From NCBI GenBank assembly GCA_910574285.1, contig CAJTAL010000027.1:1-54574 (forward strand): a stretch of DNA of 54,574 nt. The letters run 5' to 3'. A program made the position numbers and the translations under genes. The stretch comes from Lachnospiraceae bacterium (GTDB taxonomy: Bacteria > Bacillota > Clostridia > Lachnospirales > Lachnospiraceae). Within the stretch, counting starts at the first letter, position 1. Every line of letters begins with the position of its first letter. Positions 45,952 to 54,488 of this stretch are shown one piece after another. Below the pieces are notes generated by a model. It saw nothing but the letters and a program-made list of their open reading frames with translations. It ran no database searches and had not been told where the DNA came from.

Positions 45952-48327
45952 TTGAGAAATAAAAAGAGATTAAGAAAAAGAGCATACGTTGCGGTGATGT
46001 CCGGTGCGGTTATTGTAAGCATGGCGGCAGTAAGTCCGATGGCAGCGCTTGCGGTGGATTATGCAGTCGAGGCTGAGGGCGAAGAGAAGCTATGGGAAGA
46101 TATGACGGAAGAAGAGCGCATGGCTCTGCCGGAAGAAGAGAGAGAGCGTCTGAAAGCTGAGGCAGAAAAGCGGGCTGAAGATGTCAGGCGTTGGGAGAGC
46201 ATGACGGAAGAAGAGCGTATGGCTCTGCCGGAAGAAGAGCGGGAATATCTGAGCGAATTGGCGGAAAGAGCAAGAAGACGCGAGGAAGAGGCTGAGGCCG
46301 GAAACAAGAATCCTGGCACGGAGAGCGGGAACGAGACTCCGGACGCTCCGAAGGATCCGGAGATAAAGGATGATACGGGGAATCAAGAGATACCGGAAAA
46401 CCCGGATAAAGAGGATGTGAACAAGGATCCGGAGGATTCGGAGACGCCGGAGAACCCGGATGGCGAAGATGGAAATAAGGATCCGGACGATTCAAAGGAA
46501 CCGGGTGAAGAAGATAAGAACCTGGATAAAAACGAAGAAAATAAGGAAGAGTCAGATTCAAAGAATCCAGATGAAGAGAATAAGGAAGAGTCAGGTTCAG
46601 ATTCAGAGACACCGGATTCGCCGGATTCAGAGAATTCAGACGACGACAGTGTGAATAAGGAGCTGCCGGTTCCGGAATATCCATCCCAGGGAGCGGGAAA
46701 TATGTTTGGTTCATTGAATCCTTCGAAAGAAGCGGAGAGCGATGCTTCGGAAGAGACTCCGGATAGTCTGACAGATACGGACGATGACTCTGAAAACCGC
46801 ACAGATAATGCGGCGAAAGAGCTGCTTTCGGGGAAGGGCAGCAATGAAGAATTGATAGCAGGCCAGAAGATCGTAAAGCTTCCGGAGATTGTGGAGGATT
46901 CTCACTTCTGGACGGTAGCCAGAAAGTATGCATTTGCGAAAGAGGATATGATGATTCGCGAAAAAACCCCTGATGAAGACGCGGATGAAGGTACCGTCAG
47001 GATTATCGGAAGAATCAAGGAGAATGGCCTGTTATACATATTGGAAGAAAAAGACGGGTGGTACTATGTAGAATCCGGGAAAGTCAGAGGCTTCGTGAAA
47101 GCGGAGGATGTCATAACAGGAAAAAAAGCGAGTAAGCTGCTGAAGAAATACCAAAAGAAGGCAAAAAAGCAGGCAAAAGAGACGAAGAGTAAGTATAAAG
47201 GTATCGAAGGTACGGCGCCTGTGGCAGAAGACTTGGTGTACTCTTATGAAAATGAGGCATTTACTTACCTGAGAGCGACTGTGAATCAGACGGTAATAGA
47301 GAAGCAGTACGCGCTTGTGTCGGAGAAAGAAGCCGAGGTTAAGGAAGATAAGAGTACGGACAGCCGGACGGTTGGTACGATTCCTTCGGGAGGATTATGC
47401 TATATTCTGGAAGATAAAGATCAGGACTGGATATATGTAGAGTCTGACGAAGTCCGGGGATTCGTGGAGAGCAAGGATATTACGTCAGGGGAAGAGGTCA
47501 CGAAAGCTGTAGAGAAGAAGGGTGAGGAAAAGTATTCTTTCGCAGAAGAGACCATAGAGCCGGAAGAGAACACGGCATATTATTATACGCTGACATCTAC
47601 CAAGCCGGGGCTTCCAAGCGGTGAGATCCGCAGATCTATGATAGAATATGCGGCGCAGTTTGTCGGAAATCCATATGTGTGGGGCGGCACGAGCCTGACG
47701 AAGGGTGCAGATTGCTCAGGATTTGTGCAGAGCATCTATAAGCAGTACGGATATACACTCCCAAGAGTAGCCTGTGACCAGGCGCAGTATGGGGTGAAGA
47801 TTCCGGTGGAAGATGCTTTGCCGGGAGATCTGATATTCTACGCGAAGGACGGCTACGTTCATCATGTAGTAATGTATGCGGGAGAAGGCAAGACGATCGA
47901 GGCGATGAGTTCAAAAGCAGGGATTGTCCAGGCAGATGTAAGAGAAGGGGACGCCGTATGGGCGACCCGCATTCTTGACGATAATGGTTATACGGCAGGA
48001 AGCATCGGTGAGGTCAATGCAGAGAAGGATATGTACGGCAGGGATCTCGGAGAGTTCAAGCTGACTTATTATTGTTCCTGTGAATTATGCTGTGATGTGG
48101 AGACAGGCATTACGGCGACCGGAAAACCGGTTGTAGAAGGAAGGACAATTGCGGTAGACCCAAGCGTGATTCCTTATGGAACCCAGGTTATTATCGGAGG
48201 TCATATCTTTACGGCTGAAGATTGCGGCGGGGCGATTAAAGGCAACAAAATAGATATCTATGTGAATAATCATCAGAAAGCATTAGAATTGGGCGTGAAT
48301 TACGCTGATGTATATCTAAAGAAATAA
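45952..48327 (+). CDS. Secreted SH3-NlpC/P60-3D domain cell-wall hydrolase
   Basis: 791 residues from a TTG start, AAGGAAG about 10 bases upstream. A signal peptide (VAVMSGAVIVSMAAVSPMAA) precedes two copies of a WExMTEEERMALPEEER motif, then about 200 residues of Asp/Glu/Pro/Ser/Asn repeats (NPDxED, DSKNPDEENKEES), likely a flexible wall-spanning linker. Two SH3 regions follow (near 320-390 and 430-520), then an NlpC/P60 domain with Cys588 in GADCSGFVQ and His637 in VHHVVMYAGEG. The C terminus is a 3D domain (LTYYCSC..., VDPSVIPYGTQVII, AEDCGGAIKGNKIDIY) as in resuscitation-type lytic enzymes. Two hydrolytic domains in one protein is notable. It probably cuts stem peptides and glycan or crosslinks in peptidoglycan. 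Confidence 0.92.
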   Translation: MRNKKRLRKRAYVAVMSGAVIVSMAAVSPMAALAVDYAVEAEGEEKLWEDMTEEERMALPEEERERLKAEAEKRAEDVRRWESMTEEERMALPEEEREYLSELAERARRREEEAEAGNKNPGTESGNETPDAPKDPEIKDDTGNQEIPENPDKEDVNKDPEDSETPENPDGEDGNKDPDDSKEPGEEDKNLDKNEENKEESDSKNPDEENKEESGSDSETPDSPDSENSDDDSVNKELPVPEYPSQGAGNMFGSLNPSKEAESDASEETPDSLTDTDDDSENRTDNAAKELLSGKGSNEELIAGQKIVKLPEIVEDSHFWTVARKYAFAKEDMMIREKTPDEDADEGTVRIIGRIKENGLLYILEEKDGWYYVESGKVRGFVKAEDVITGKKASKLLKKYQKKAKKQAKETKSKYKGIEGTAPVAEDLVYSYENEAFTYLRATVNQTVIEKQYALVSEKEAEVKEDKSTDSRTVGTIPSGGLCYILEDKDQDWIYVESDEVRGFVESKDITSGEEVTKAVEKKGEEKYSFAEETIEPEENTAYYYTLTSTKPGLPSGEIRRSMIEYAAQFVGNPYVWGGTSLTKGADCSGFVQSIYKQYGYTLPRVACDQAQYGVKIPVEDALPGDLIFYAKDGYVHHVVMYAGEGKTIEAMSSKAGIVQADVREGDAVWATRILDDNGYTAGSIGEVNAEKDMYGRDLGEFKLTYYCSCELCCDVETGITATGKPVVEGRTIAVDPSVIPYGTQVIIGGHIFTAEDCGGAIKGNKIDIYVNNHQKALELGVNYADVYLKK

Positions 48328-48339
48328 AAAGAAGAATAC

Positions 48340-48371
48340 AAAAGAGACAGCAGAGTTCTGCTGTCTCTTTT
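48340..48371 (+). terminator. Terminator of the NlpC/P60 gene
   Basis: AAAAGAGACAGCAGA pairs perfectly with TCTGCTGTCTCTTTT, a 15-bp stem with a very short loop. It ends 16 bases before the acyltransferase ATG. Confidence 0.85.
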
Positions 48372-48387
48372 GTGGGGGATTAATGCG

Positions 48388-49359
48388 ATGAAAGCAGAAC
48401 TGAAACAGAGGGAATATCTTTTTGATAATTATAAAGTATTGTTAATTATATTGGTAGTAATCGGGCACTTTATAGAACCGTGTTATGATCAGAATCCATT
48501 TCTGTATGAATTAAAATGGGGGATTGTAGCGTTCCATATGCCGGCGTTTATCTTTATATCAGGATACTTTTCGAAAAAGGTGCCGTCGGTCAGGAAGCTG
48601 TTCAGTGGATTGGTGATACCGTATTTTGTATATGAGATATTCTACTATCTTTTATATACTTTTATATTGGACAAGGAGACAGAATTGTATTTTACAAGGC
48701 CGAAATTTACTTTATGGTATCTTATGGCGCTCTGTGTGTGGCGGCTGATGACGCCTGCGGTAAAAAAGATTCCGTATTATCTTCCGTGTTCACTGGCGGC
48801 GGGATTGTTGATCGGTCTGGTCGGGCTTGGGAATTTTCTTTCTATCCCAAGAATTGTATTTTTCTTTCCGTTTTTCCTGGCAGGTAATGCGTTTGACAGC
48901 TCATGGCTTGCCAGATTCCGTAACAAGAAAGGGTATGCGGGCGCGTTAGGAATTATAGGAATCAAGGTGTTGTTTTTGTTCATGGACAGATATCACAGGC
49001 GGCTGTCTGTGAAGATTTTCTATGGCCGGTATTCTTACGAAGAGTTGGGGATGTCAGCCGGGGAAGGGATTTTGATCCGTCTGGTTTGTTATGGGATCTC
49101 ATTTTTGCTGATTTATTTGTTTATGCTGGTGCTTCCGGCGGAGAAGAAATTCTATTCGTATCTGGGTGAAAGGACGATGGCAGTGTACATATTCCATGGA
49201 ATAATCTATAGCTGTCTGAAATATGGTTCATCCATTTTGGGAACGGTGGAAAGTAACGGAGAGAGTATATTACTGATTTTATTCTGTTTCATAATTGTAT
49301 GGATTGTGTCCAGAAAACCATTTGTCCAGATGACGAATAAAATTGCTCATCTGGTTTAA
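48388..49359 (+). CDS. Acyltransferase family membrane protein
   Basis: 323 residues with nine or ten membrane segments. It opens FDNYKVLLIILVVIGHFIEP with the conserved histidine of acyltransferase 3 proteins, then ELKWGIVAFHMPAFIFISGY with the second motif, and closes LGERTMAVYIFHGIIYSCLK. Members move acetyl or succinyl groups on to sugars, wall polymers or exported glycans. The place after the cell-wall hydrolases suggests wall modification, as inference. The ATG 48388 has GGGGGAT about 10 bases upstream; a TTG at 48370 lies inside the terminator. Transcription must come through that terminator or from a promoter not seen. Confidence 0.82.
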   Translation: MKAELKQREYLFDNYKVLLIILVVIGHFIEPCYDQNPFLYELKWGIVAFHMPAFIFISGYFSKKVPSVRKLFSGLVIPYFVYEIFYYLLYTFILDKETELYFTRPKFTLWYLMALCVWRLMTPAVKKIPYYLPCSLAAGLLIGLVGLGNFLSIPRIVFFFPFFLAGNAFDSSWLARFRNKKGYAGALGIIGIKVLFLFMDRYHRRLSVKIFYGRYSYEELGMSAGEGILIRLVCYGISFLLIYLFMLVLPAEKKFYSYLGERTMAVYIFHGIIYSCLKYGSSILGTVESNGESILLILFCFIIVWIVSRKPFVQMTNKIAHLV

Positions 49360-49364
49360 GGTTA

Positions 49365-49486
49365 ACCTTATGTTTCGATGGCTGGCCGTCCCGGCAGTGC
49401 GTGCGCAAAGGCTTCGAGGCAGACCTCTTTGCCTGCGTTTTAATACGCGCACTTTCGATAAAGCATGCTCATCGAAACAGTAAGGT
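49365..49486. other. 122-nt palindrome-bounded structured element
   Basis: ACCTTATGTTTCGATG at 49365-49380 is the partner of CATCGAAACAGTAAGGT at 49470-49486 (16 pairs with one bulge). Inside, AGTGCG pairs with CGCACT, and GCAAAG with CTTTGC forms a terminal hairpin. The whole can fold into one long branched stem. It fills the gap between two convergent genes. There is no coding frame and no T run long enough for a plain terminator. A MITE-like element or a structured RNA are the main options. Confidence 0.6.
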
Positions 49487-49501
49487 ATTATGTACCGAAG
49501 T

Positions 49502-50416
49502 TTAAAATTGCCCTTCAGCGAGCGCCTTGATAGACAAAGCGTACTCTGATGGCGTCATACCTGTAATCTGTTTGAATTTTCTGGAGAAATAATGAATAGA
49601 GGAAAAACCCAACTGTTCAGAAATCTGTGTAAAATTCAGATTGTTTGTCCGGATCATCTCTTTTGCAGCGTTGATTTTCAGCAGAGAAAAATATTCAATC
49701 ACTCCAAGTCCGCGCCGGTATTTGAAGAGTTTTTGTAATTGAGATCTCCCGATCAGATTATCTTTACAGATCTGTTCAATTGTAAGAGAAGTATTCAAAT
49801 GTGCGGTCAGATAATCTGTGATCCGGTCAAATATCTCTGCGTCACTTTTGCTTTTGTTGGATTTCAGGATGTCATTATTTTCAATCTCTTTCGGTAAAGC
49901 AAGTGAATTAAAATATCTCCGGAACAGATGGATCAGCAAATGTTCTAAATAGATGCAGATCATCTGGCCGGCGCCGAACATTTGAGGTTCTTTGCAGGGC
50001 ATGTTCTGAAGATAAGGATCGTCCAATCTGCAGTCATAACACTGCCTTGCTTCGATAATGATATTTGCAAGGATATTACGCTCCGTCTCGTCAATCTTAA
50101 GCACTTTTTTACAAAAGAAGGACATGGCTTCATCTCTGCATTGAAAGGAAATTACAATCAGATTCGGAGCGATATTTCCCGTTGTGTGGATATTATGGAA
50201 CTCATTAGGCTGATGAAATATAATATCCCCTCTCTTTAAATGTATTGTTTTATTTTCTGCCGCGGCAAGTACCTCGCCTTTATCTACACAGACAAACTCC
50301 CAGAAATCATGCGTTTCGCCGTCAAAAGTGAAATCACTCATATATTCAAAATAATGAACGCTGTATATCTTGTTTATAGTTATGCATTTCTCGAAAGCAA
50401 TTCCATTGTATCCCAT
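49502..50416 (-). CDS. AraC-family regulator of the divergent sugar importer
   Basis: 304 residues. An N-terminal cupin sensing domain (DFTFDGETHDFWEFVCVDKG, KRGDIIFHQPNEFHNIH) is followed by the two AraC helix-turn-helix units (LTIEQICKDNLIGRSQLQKL and NFTQISEQLGFSSIHYFSRK, then FKQITGMTPSEYAL). AAGGAG precedes the ATG by 6 bases. It is divergent from a solute-binding protein gene with 270 bp between, where paired direct repeats occur. It probably activates the importer in response to its sugar. Confidence 0.9.
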   Translation of the reverse strand: MGYNGIAFEKCITINKIYSVHYFEYMSDFTFDGETHDFWEFVCVDKGEVLAAAENKTIHLKRGDIIFHQPNEFHNIHTTGNIAPNLIVISFQCRDEAMSFFCKKVLKIDETERNILANIIIEARQCYDCRLDDPYLQNMPCKEPQMFGAGQMICIYLEHLLIHLFRRYFNSLALPKEIENNDILKSNKSKSDAEIFDRITDYLTAHLNTSLTIEQICKDNLIGRSQLQKLFKYRRGLGVIEYFSLLKINAAKEMIRTNNLNFTQISEQLGFSSIHYFSRKFKQITGMTPSEYALSIKALAEGQF

Positions 50417-50490
50417 AAAAAACTCCTTGAAAACTCCTTGGTATATATTTATAAAATTATTTTACCGCATTTTTAGCGGCTTGAAAAGCG

Positions 50491-50597
50491 GATAATGCAA
50501 ATTTTATATCATTGTTTTATTTAATTTGAACAATAATAAGCATTTTTTAATACGATTAATTATAAAAATGTGCAGATAATGCAAATTAATACGATTA
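50491..50597. promoter_or_regulatory. Paired direct repeats, candidate AraC binding sites
   Basis: GATAATGCAAATT occurs at 50491-50503 and 50575-50587, exactly 84 bp apart, which is about eight helical turns. TTAATACGATTA occurs at 50547-50558 and 50586-50597, 39 bp apart, the second abutting the first repeat. Direct repeats on one face of the DNA are the usual form of AraC-type sites. The nearby start region has TTATAT but no good -35 box, as expected for an activated promoter. Confidence 0.6.
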
Positions 50598-50686
50598 TCA
50601 GACAAAGATTTTTGTGCACTATTGTTATATAGTAAGAGCAGATGAAACATATTTTAATACAAATCACTAAAGGGAGGTAAAGTATT

Positions 50687-51994
50687 ATGAAAAAGAAAGT
50701 CTTAAGCGTATTTCTTGCTGCAGCAATGGTAGCGTCTCTTGCAGTGGGATGCGGAAACAGCGGAGGAGGCGGCAGCGACAGCGGTAGTGGGGAATCCGGC
50801 GGCGACTCTTCAGAAGGTGTTACTCTTGACGTTATCATTTCTCAGTATGGAAATTATACGCAGGATTGGTGGAAAGAGTTTGAGAAGACATTTGAGGAGG
50901 CTAATGATGGAATCGATCTCAATATAGAGATTGTTTCATGGAACGATATTTACAGTGTCGTTAATACACGTATCTCAAGTAATGAGCAGCCGGATATCTT
51001 AAATATCAGTGGTTTCGCTGACTATGTATTAGATGATCTGCTGATGCCGGCAGAGGATTATGTCTCTTCTGATCTGAAAGCTAATTTTATTCCAAGCTTC
51101 TGGGAGTCCAATGAGATGGACGGAACAGTATGGGCTCTTCCGATTCTTGCATCCTGCCGTTCACTTTTCTGTAATGTTGATCTGCTTAAGGAAGCCGGAA
51201 TTGAAAATCCTCCGGCAACATGGGATGAAGTGCTTACAGCTTGTAAAGCAGTAAAGGATAAATTCGGCAGCGAGATCGTTCCCTGGGGTCTTGATATCTC
51301 TACAGATGAAGGCCAGGCAGCATTCTCCTACTATACATGGAATTTCGGCGGCGGATATGTTGACGACAGCGGAGAGTGGGCTCTTAACAGTGAAGAGAAT
51401 GTAAAAGCTGTTGAATATATTAAGAGTCTGATTGATGAAGGATATTGTAATTCAGCTCCGTTTACCGATACACGTTATCCTCTTCAGGATGCGTTCAGCG
51501 CCGGAACACTTGCTATGATGATCGGACCAATGAACATGGTTGCGGCAGATTCTGAGGTTAATTATGTTGCGGCTGATCTTCCGGGTGAGAAGACTGCTCT
51601 CGGTGTTTGCGACCAGTTGATGGTATTCAAGGATGAGGAAGCCGGAGATGCCCGTACAGAAGCTATTACGAAGTTCTTCGACGCATTCTATGAGTGCGAG
51701 ACATATTCTGACTATATGGTATATGAGGGATTCTTACCGGCAACACAGGATAGTTCCGATAATCTTGCAGCTAATGCTGAAAAGTATACTGTCGGCGGAT
51801 CTGACGCTACAGGAGACAGCGAATACTTTAAGACATTCTGTGCGGTACTTCCGAACTGCAAATTCTACCCAATGCAGAAAGCAGAGTGGATGGACGTAAG
51901 AAATGGCGTTATTGACGTTGAACAGCAGGTATGTAACGGAACAATCGGCGCTAAAGAAGCACTTGATAAGCTTCAGGATTCTGTTGCAAAATAA
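50687..51994 (+). CDS. ABC transporter sugar-binding lipoprotein
   Basis: 435 residues. A lipoprotein signal with lipobox SLAVGC puts the lipidated cysteine at residue 22, followed by a Gly/Ser-rich linker and a family 1 extracellular binding protein (VTLDVIISQYGNYTQDWWKE, SNEQPDILNISGFADYV, WALPILASCRSLFCNVDLLK, AFSAGTLAMMIGPMNM). It captures an unknown sugar or oligosaccharide outside the cell. AAAGGGAGGTAAAGTATT precedes the start. A terminator follows, then the permease genes. Confidence 0.93.
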   Translation: MKKKVLSVFLAAAMVASLAVGCGNSGGGGSDSGSGESGGDSSEGVTLDVIISQYGNYTQDWWKEFEKTFEEANDGIDLNIEIVSWNDIYSVVNTRISSNEQPDILNISGFADYVLDDLLMPAEDYVSSDLKANFIPSFWESNEMDGTVWALPILASCRSLFCNVDLLKEAGIENPPATWDEVLTACKAVKDKFGSEIVPWGLDISTDEGQAAFSYYTWNFGGGYVDDSGEWALNSEENVKAVEYIKSLIDEGYCNSAPFTDTRYPLQDAFSAGTLAMMIGPMNMVAADSEVNYVAADLPGEKTALGVCDQLMVFKDEEAGDARTEAITKFFDAFYECETYSDYMVYEGFLPATQDSSDNLAANAEKYTVGGSDATGDSEYFKTFCAVLPNCKFYPMQKAEWMDVRNGVIDVEQQVCNGTIGAKEALDKLQDSVAK

Positions 51995-52018
51995 GATGAT
52001 TATATGACGTATAAGCGA

Positions 52019-52047
52019 GGGGCCGAATTGCTTCGGCCCCGATTTTT
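52019..52047 (+). terminator. Internal terminator between binding protein and permeases
   Basis: GGGGCCGA and TCGGCCCC form an 8-bp GC-rich stem with a 6-base loop, then GATTTTTA. Partial read-through would yield more binding protein than permease. Confidence 0.88.
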
Positions 52048-52100
52048 ATAAGCTGATGCGTAAAGCAACAGTTTTGTGTTATATCTAAGGAGGCATGGTG

Positions 52101-52985
52101 ATGAAAAAAAGGACGCTGGTAAAAATCCAGCCGTATGTTTGGTTGCTGCCAAGTGTAATACTTATGGTAACTATGATTTTAATTCCGATTATTTCCGTGT
52201 TTAAGATTTCATTCTCAGAAGTGGGGCGAAGCGGTATCGTAAGAGGTCTGAACGGTGTTCAGAACTATCTGGAGATTTTTGAAGAACCCGTATTCTGGCA
52301 TACGCTGCAGAATACAATTATCTGGACTGTTGTTGTGGTCGGTGTATCTACTGTTTTCGGTTTTGTTCTGGCGATGGTTTTAAACCAGGAATTCCATGGA
52401 CGTAAGTTTGTCCGGGCAGTGGTAATCTTTCCGTGGGCAACAGCCCTTGTTATCCAGTCTGTTATCTGGAAATATATTATTAATGCCGATTATGGTTCAC
52501 TGAATGTTTTATTAAAGAAGATCGGATTAATTGACGCTTTTGTAAACTGGACAAAAACGGCTGGTTCTATGTTTGCATGGGAGTGCTGGGTAGGTATTTT
52601 TGTTACTTTTCCTTTTGTTACGTTCTGTGTATTGTCCGGTTTGCAGAGTATTGATATTGCTTTGTACGAGTCGGCGGCGGTTGACGGAGCTAATTTCTGG
52701 CAGAAGCTTTTTAAGATTACGCTGCCGTTGGTTGCGCCCAGCCTGACTGTTTCGACCGTACTGAATATTATTTATGTATTTAATTCCTTTCCTATCGTCT
52801 GGACGATTTCCAAAGGCGCTCCGGCGGATCAGACACATACTCTGGTTACCTATCTGTATCAATTATCCTTTACAGATGGAAAGGGCGGTCACGCGGCAGC
52901 CGTGTCTGTGATCGGTTTCGTTATTCTGGCGATCTGCGCAAGCATCTATATGATCCTGTCGCTTCGCGGAGAGGAGGAGAGTTAA
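52101..52985 (+). CDS. Sugar ABC permease, MalF-type
   Basis: 294 residues with six membrane helices. It belongs to the binding-protein-dependent permeases (IQPYVWLLPSVILMVTMILI, and the EAA loop ALYESAAVDGANFWQKLFKI that contacts the ATPase, then TLPLVAPSLTVSTVLNIIYV). Of three possible starts, ATG 52101 is best since AAGGAGG lies 7 bases before it. The ATPase gene is not in the window, so the importer probably uses a shared MsmK-type ATPase, as is common in Bacillota. No hydrolase is in this operon to hint at the sugar. Confidence 0.93.
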   Translation: MKKRTLVKIQPYVWLLPSVILMVTMILIPIISVFKISFSEVGRSGIVRGLNGVQNYLEIFEEPVFWHTLQNTIIWTVVVVGVSTVFGFVLAMVLNQEFHGRKFVRAVVIFPWATALVIQSVIWKYIINADYGSLNVLLKKIGLIDAFVNWTKTAGSMFAWECWVGIFVTFPFVTFCVLSGLQSIDIALYESAAVDGANFWQKLFKITLPLVAPSLTVSTVLNIIYVFNSFPIVWTISKGAPADQTHTLVTYLYQLSFTDGKGGHAAAVSVIGFVILAICASIYMILSLRGEEES

Positions 52986-53819
52986 ATGACGTCAAGAAGA
53001 AAAACATGGCAGACAATACTTTTATATGTATTTATAGTGGTTCTCTGCGTTGTAATTTTATATCCGTATTTTGTTATGTTTATCACGGCGCTGAAAGATA
53101 ATAAGGAGATGTATGCGGTAGACCATATTTTTCCAAATACATGGCAGTGGTCTAATTTTGCAGATATCTGGACGGCGGCTCCGGTATTCAAATATCTGAT
53201 TAACTCCATGATCATTGCGGGAGGCGCCACAGTGCTTGCTATCTTGTGCGGAATCCCGGCGGCGTATGCTCTTGCCCGTATGCGGTTTAAAGGAAAAGGT
53301 ATCTTCATGGGCGCTGTAATTATGAGTCAGATGTTCTCACCTGTGGTACTTCTGGTTGGTATTTACAGAATGATGGTCAATATAAATCTGAATAATACGA
53401 TTCTGGGTCTGATTCTTCTGAATGCGGCATTTAATCAGGCATTTGCGATCTGGCTGCTGAGAGGAACATTCATGGGGATTTCTCCTGAGATGGAGCAGGC
53501 GGCGAAGATTGACGGGTGCGGGACGGTGAAGGCACTGGTAAGAGTACTGCTCCCGATGGCACTCCCCGGTATCATCACAACTTTGATTTTTGTATTTATT
53601 AATGCATGGAATGAATATACGATCGCATTGACATTGATTTCTACTGATATCTTTAAACCTATCACTGTCGGTATCAATGTCTTCTATGGATTTAACTTTA
53701 TTCAATGGCAGTACTTGTTTGCGACATCATTGTTTGCAACAATCCCGGTTGTTGTCTTGTTCCTTATGATTGAAAAGCATCTGGTGGCGGGCTTAACCTC
53801 CGGCGGTGTGAAAGGTTAG
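52986..53819 (+). CDS. Sugar ABC permease, MalG-type
   Basis: 277 residues with six membrane helices: ILLYVFIVVLCVVILYPYFV, then INSMIIAGGATVLAILCGIPAAYALARM, and the EAA loop EMEQAAKIDGCGTVKALVRV with LLPMALPGIITTLIFVFINA. It is the partner of the MalF-type permease and starts directly after its stop with GAGAGGAGGAGA as ribosome site. A 25-bp terminator follows at 53884. Confidence 0.93.
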   Translation: MTSRRKTWQTILLYVFIVVLCVVILYPYFVMFITALKDNKEMYAVDHIFPNTWQWSNFADIWTAAPVFKYLINSMIIAGGATVLAILCGIPAAYALARMRFKGKGIFMGAVIMSQMFSPVVLLVGIYRMMVNINLNNTILGLILLNAAFNQAFAIWLLRGTFMGISPEMEQAAKIDGCGTVKALVRVLLPMALPGIITTLIFVFINAWNEYTIALTLISTDIFKPITVGINVFYGFNFIQWQYLFATSLFATIPVVVLFLMIEKHLVAGLTSGGVKG

Positions 53820-53883
53820 ACTAAGATTTTTACAATTGTTATAAACACAGTGGTTTAACAATATATCGTATGTGGATTACCGA

Positions 53884-53945
53884 AAAGATCCGGGGGAGAT
53901 ATAAAAAATCTTTCTCGGATTTTTTTATATCTCCCCCGGATCTTT
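53884..53945. terminator. Unusually long perfect terminator hairpin
   Basis: 25 bases at 53884-53908 (AAAGATCCGGGGGAGATATA plus five A) pair perfectly with 53921-53945 around a 12-base loop. It lies 64 bases after the permease stop and insulates the rRNA promoter from read-through. The A and T runs at its core end make it partly symmetrical. Confidence 0.88.
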
Positions 53946-54061
53946 GAATTGAAAAGGGGTGTACAAGGACTTTTGGTTCCTCCTGCCGCTTCGTAAAATG
54001 GGGGAGAAAGGATAACTGCAAAAATAAATCACAAAAAAAATAAAAAAGTTAAAAAAAGGTA

Positions 54062-54090
54062 TTGACATCTTGAATTACAAGTGATATTAT
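54062..54090 (+). promoter_or_regulatory. rRNA operon promoter
   Basis: A perfect TTGACA box, 17 bp, then TATTAT, preceded by an A-rich UP-element-like tract (ATAAAAAAGTTAAAAAAAGG). A second weaker candidate (TTGACT, 16 bp, TAATGC) lies at 54293-54320. Confidence 0.8.
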
Positions 54091-54339
54091 AATCGAGCTG
54101 AGTCGATGAGACAACGCAAAAAACAACACAGAACCTTGAAAATTAAACAATAGACAACAATCCCTGAAAATTTCTAAGAGAAAATTTTCAGAACGTAACA
54201 TCGGATGTTTAATAAGAAAATATCTTGTTGAATGTTCGGTGCCGACAGTAAATAACGGGAAAAGAAAAACAAAGCAAAAGCGAGCATTTTTCTTGACTCG
54301 GATTGAACTTGAAATAATGCCTGGAGAACAGGTATAAAT

Positions 54340-54446
54340 AAGGAAGCTTCACAGTTCTAGGTTCGAAAGGACCTTACCAAGAACTGCGAAGGAAGGAAGC
54401 TTCGACAATTCTAAGCTCGTGGGAAACCTCGCTAAGAATTGCGAAG
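54340..54446 (+). repeat. Duplicated hairpin in the 16S leader
   Basis: AAGGAAGCTTC starts two 53-bp units at 54340 and 54393. Each carries a hairpin: CAGTTCT (54352) with AGAACTG (54380), and CAATTCT (54406) with AGAATTG (54435). The stem bases differ but still pair, so the fold seems to be kept. They probably belong to the leader of the rRNA precursor, upstream of the 16S processing stem. Confidence 0.7.
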
Positions 54447-54488
54447 CGTAATACGACTAAGGTTCGTGAAATACCGAACCCAAGTCTT

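Noticed and set aside
46184-46933. Minus-strand frame of about 249 codons inside the NlpC/P60 gene
   Set aside because: It is the complement of the acidic Glu/Asp/Pro repeat region, which leaves few stops on the opposite strand.
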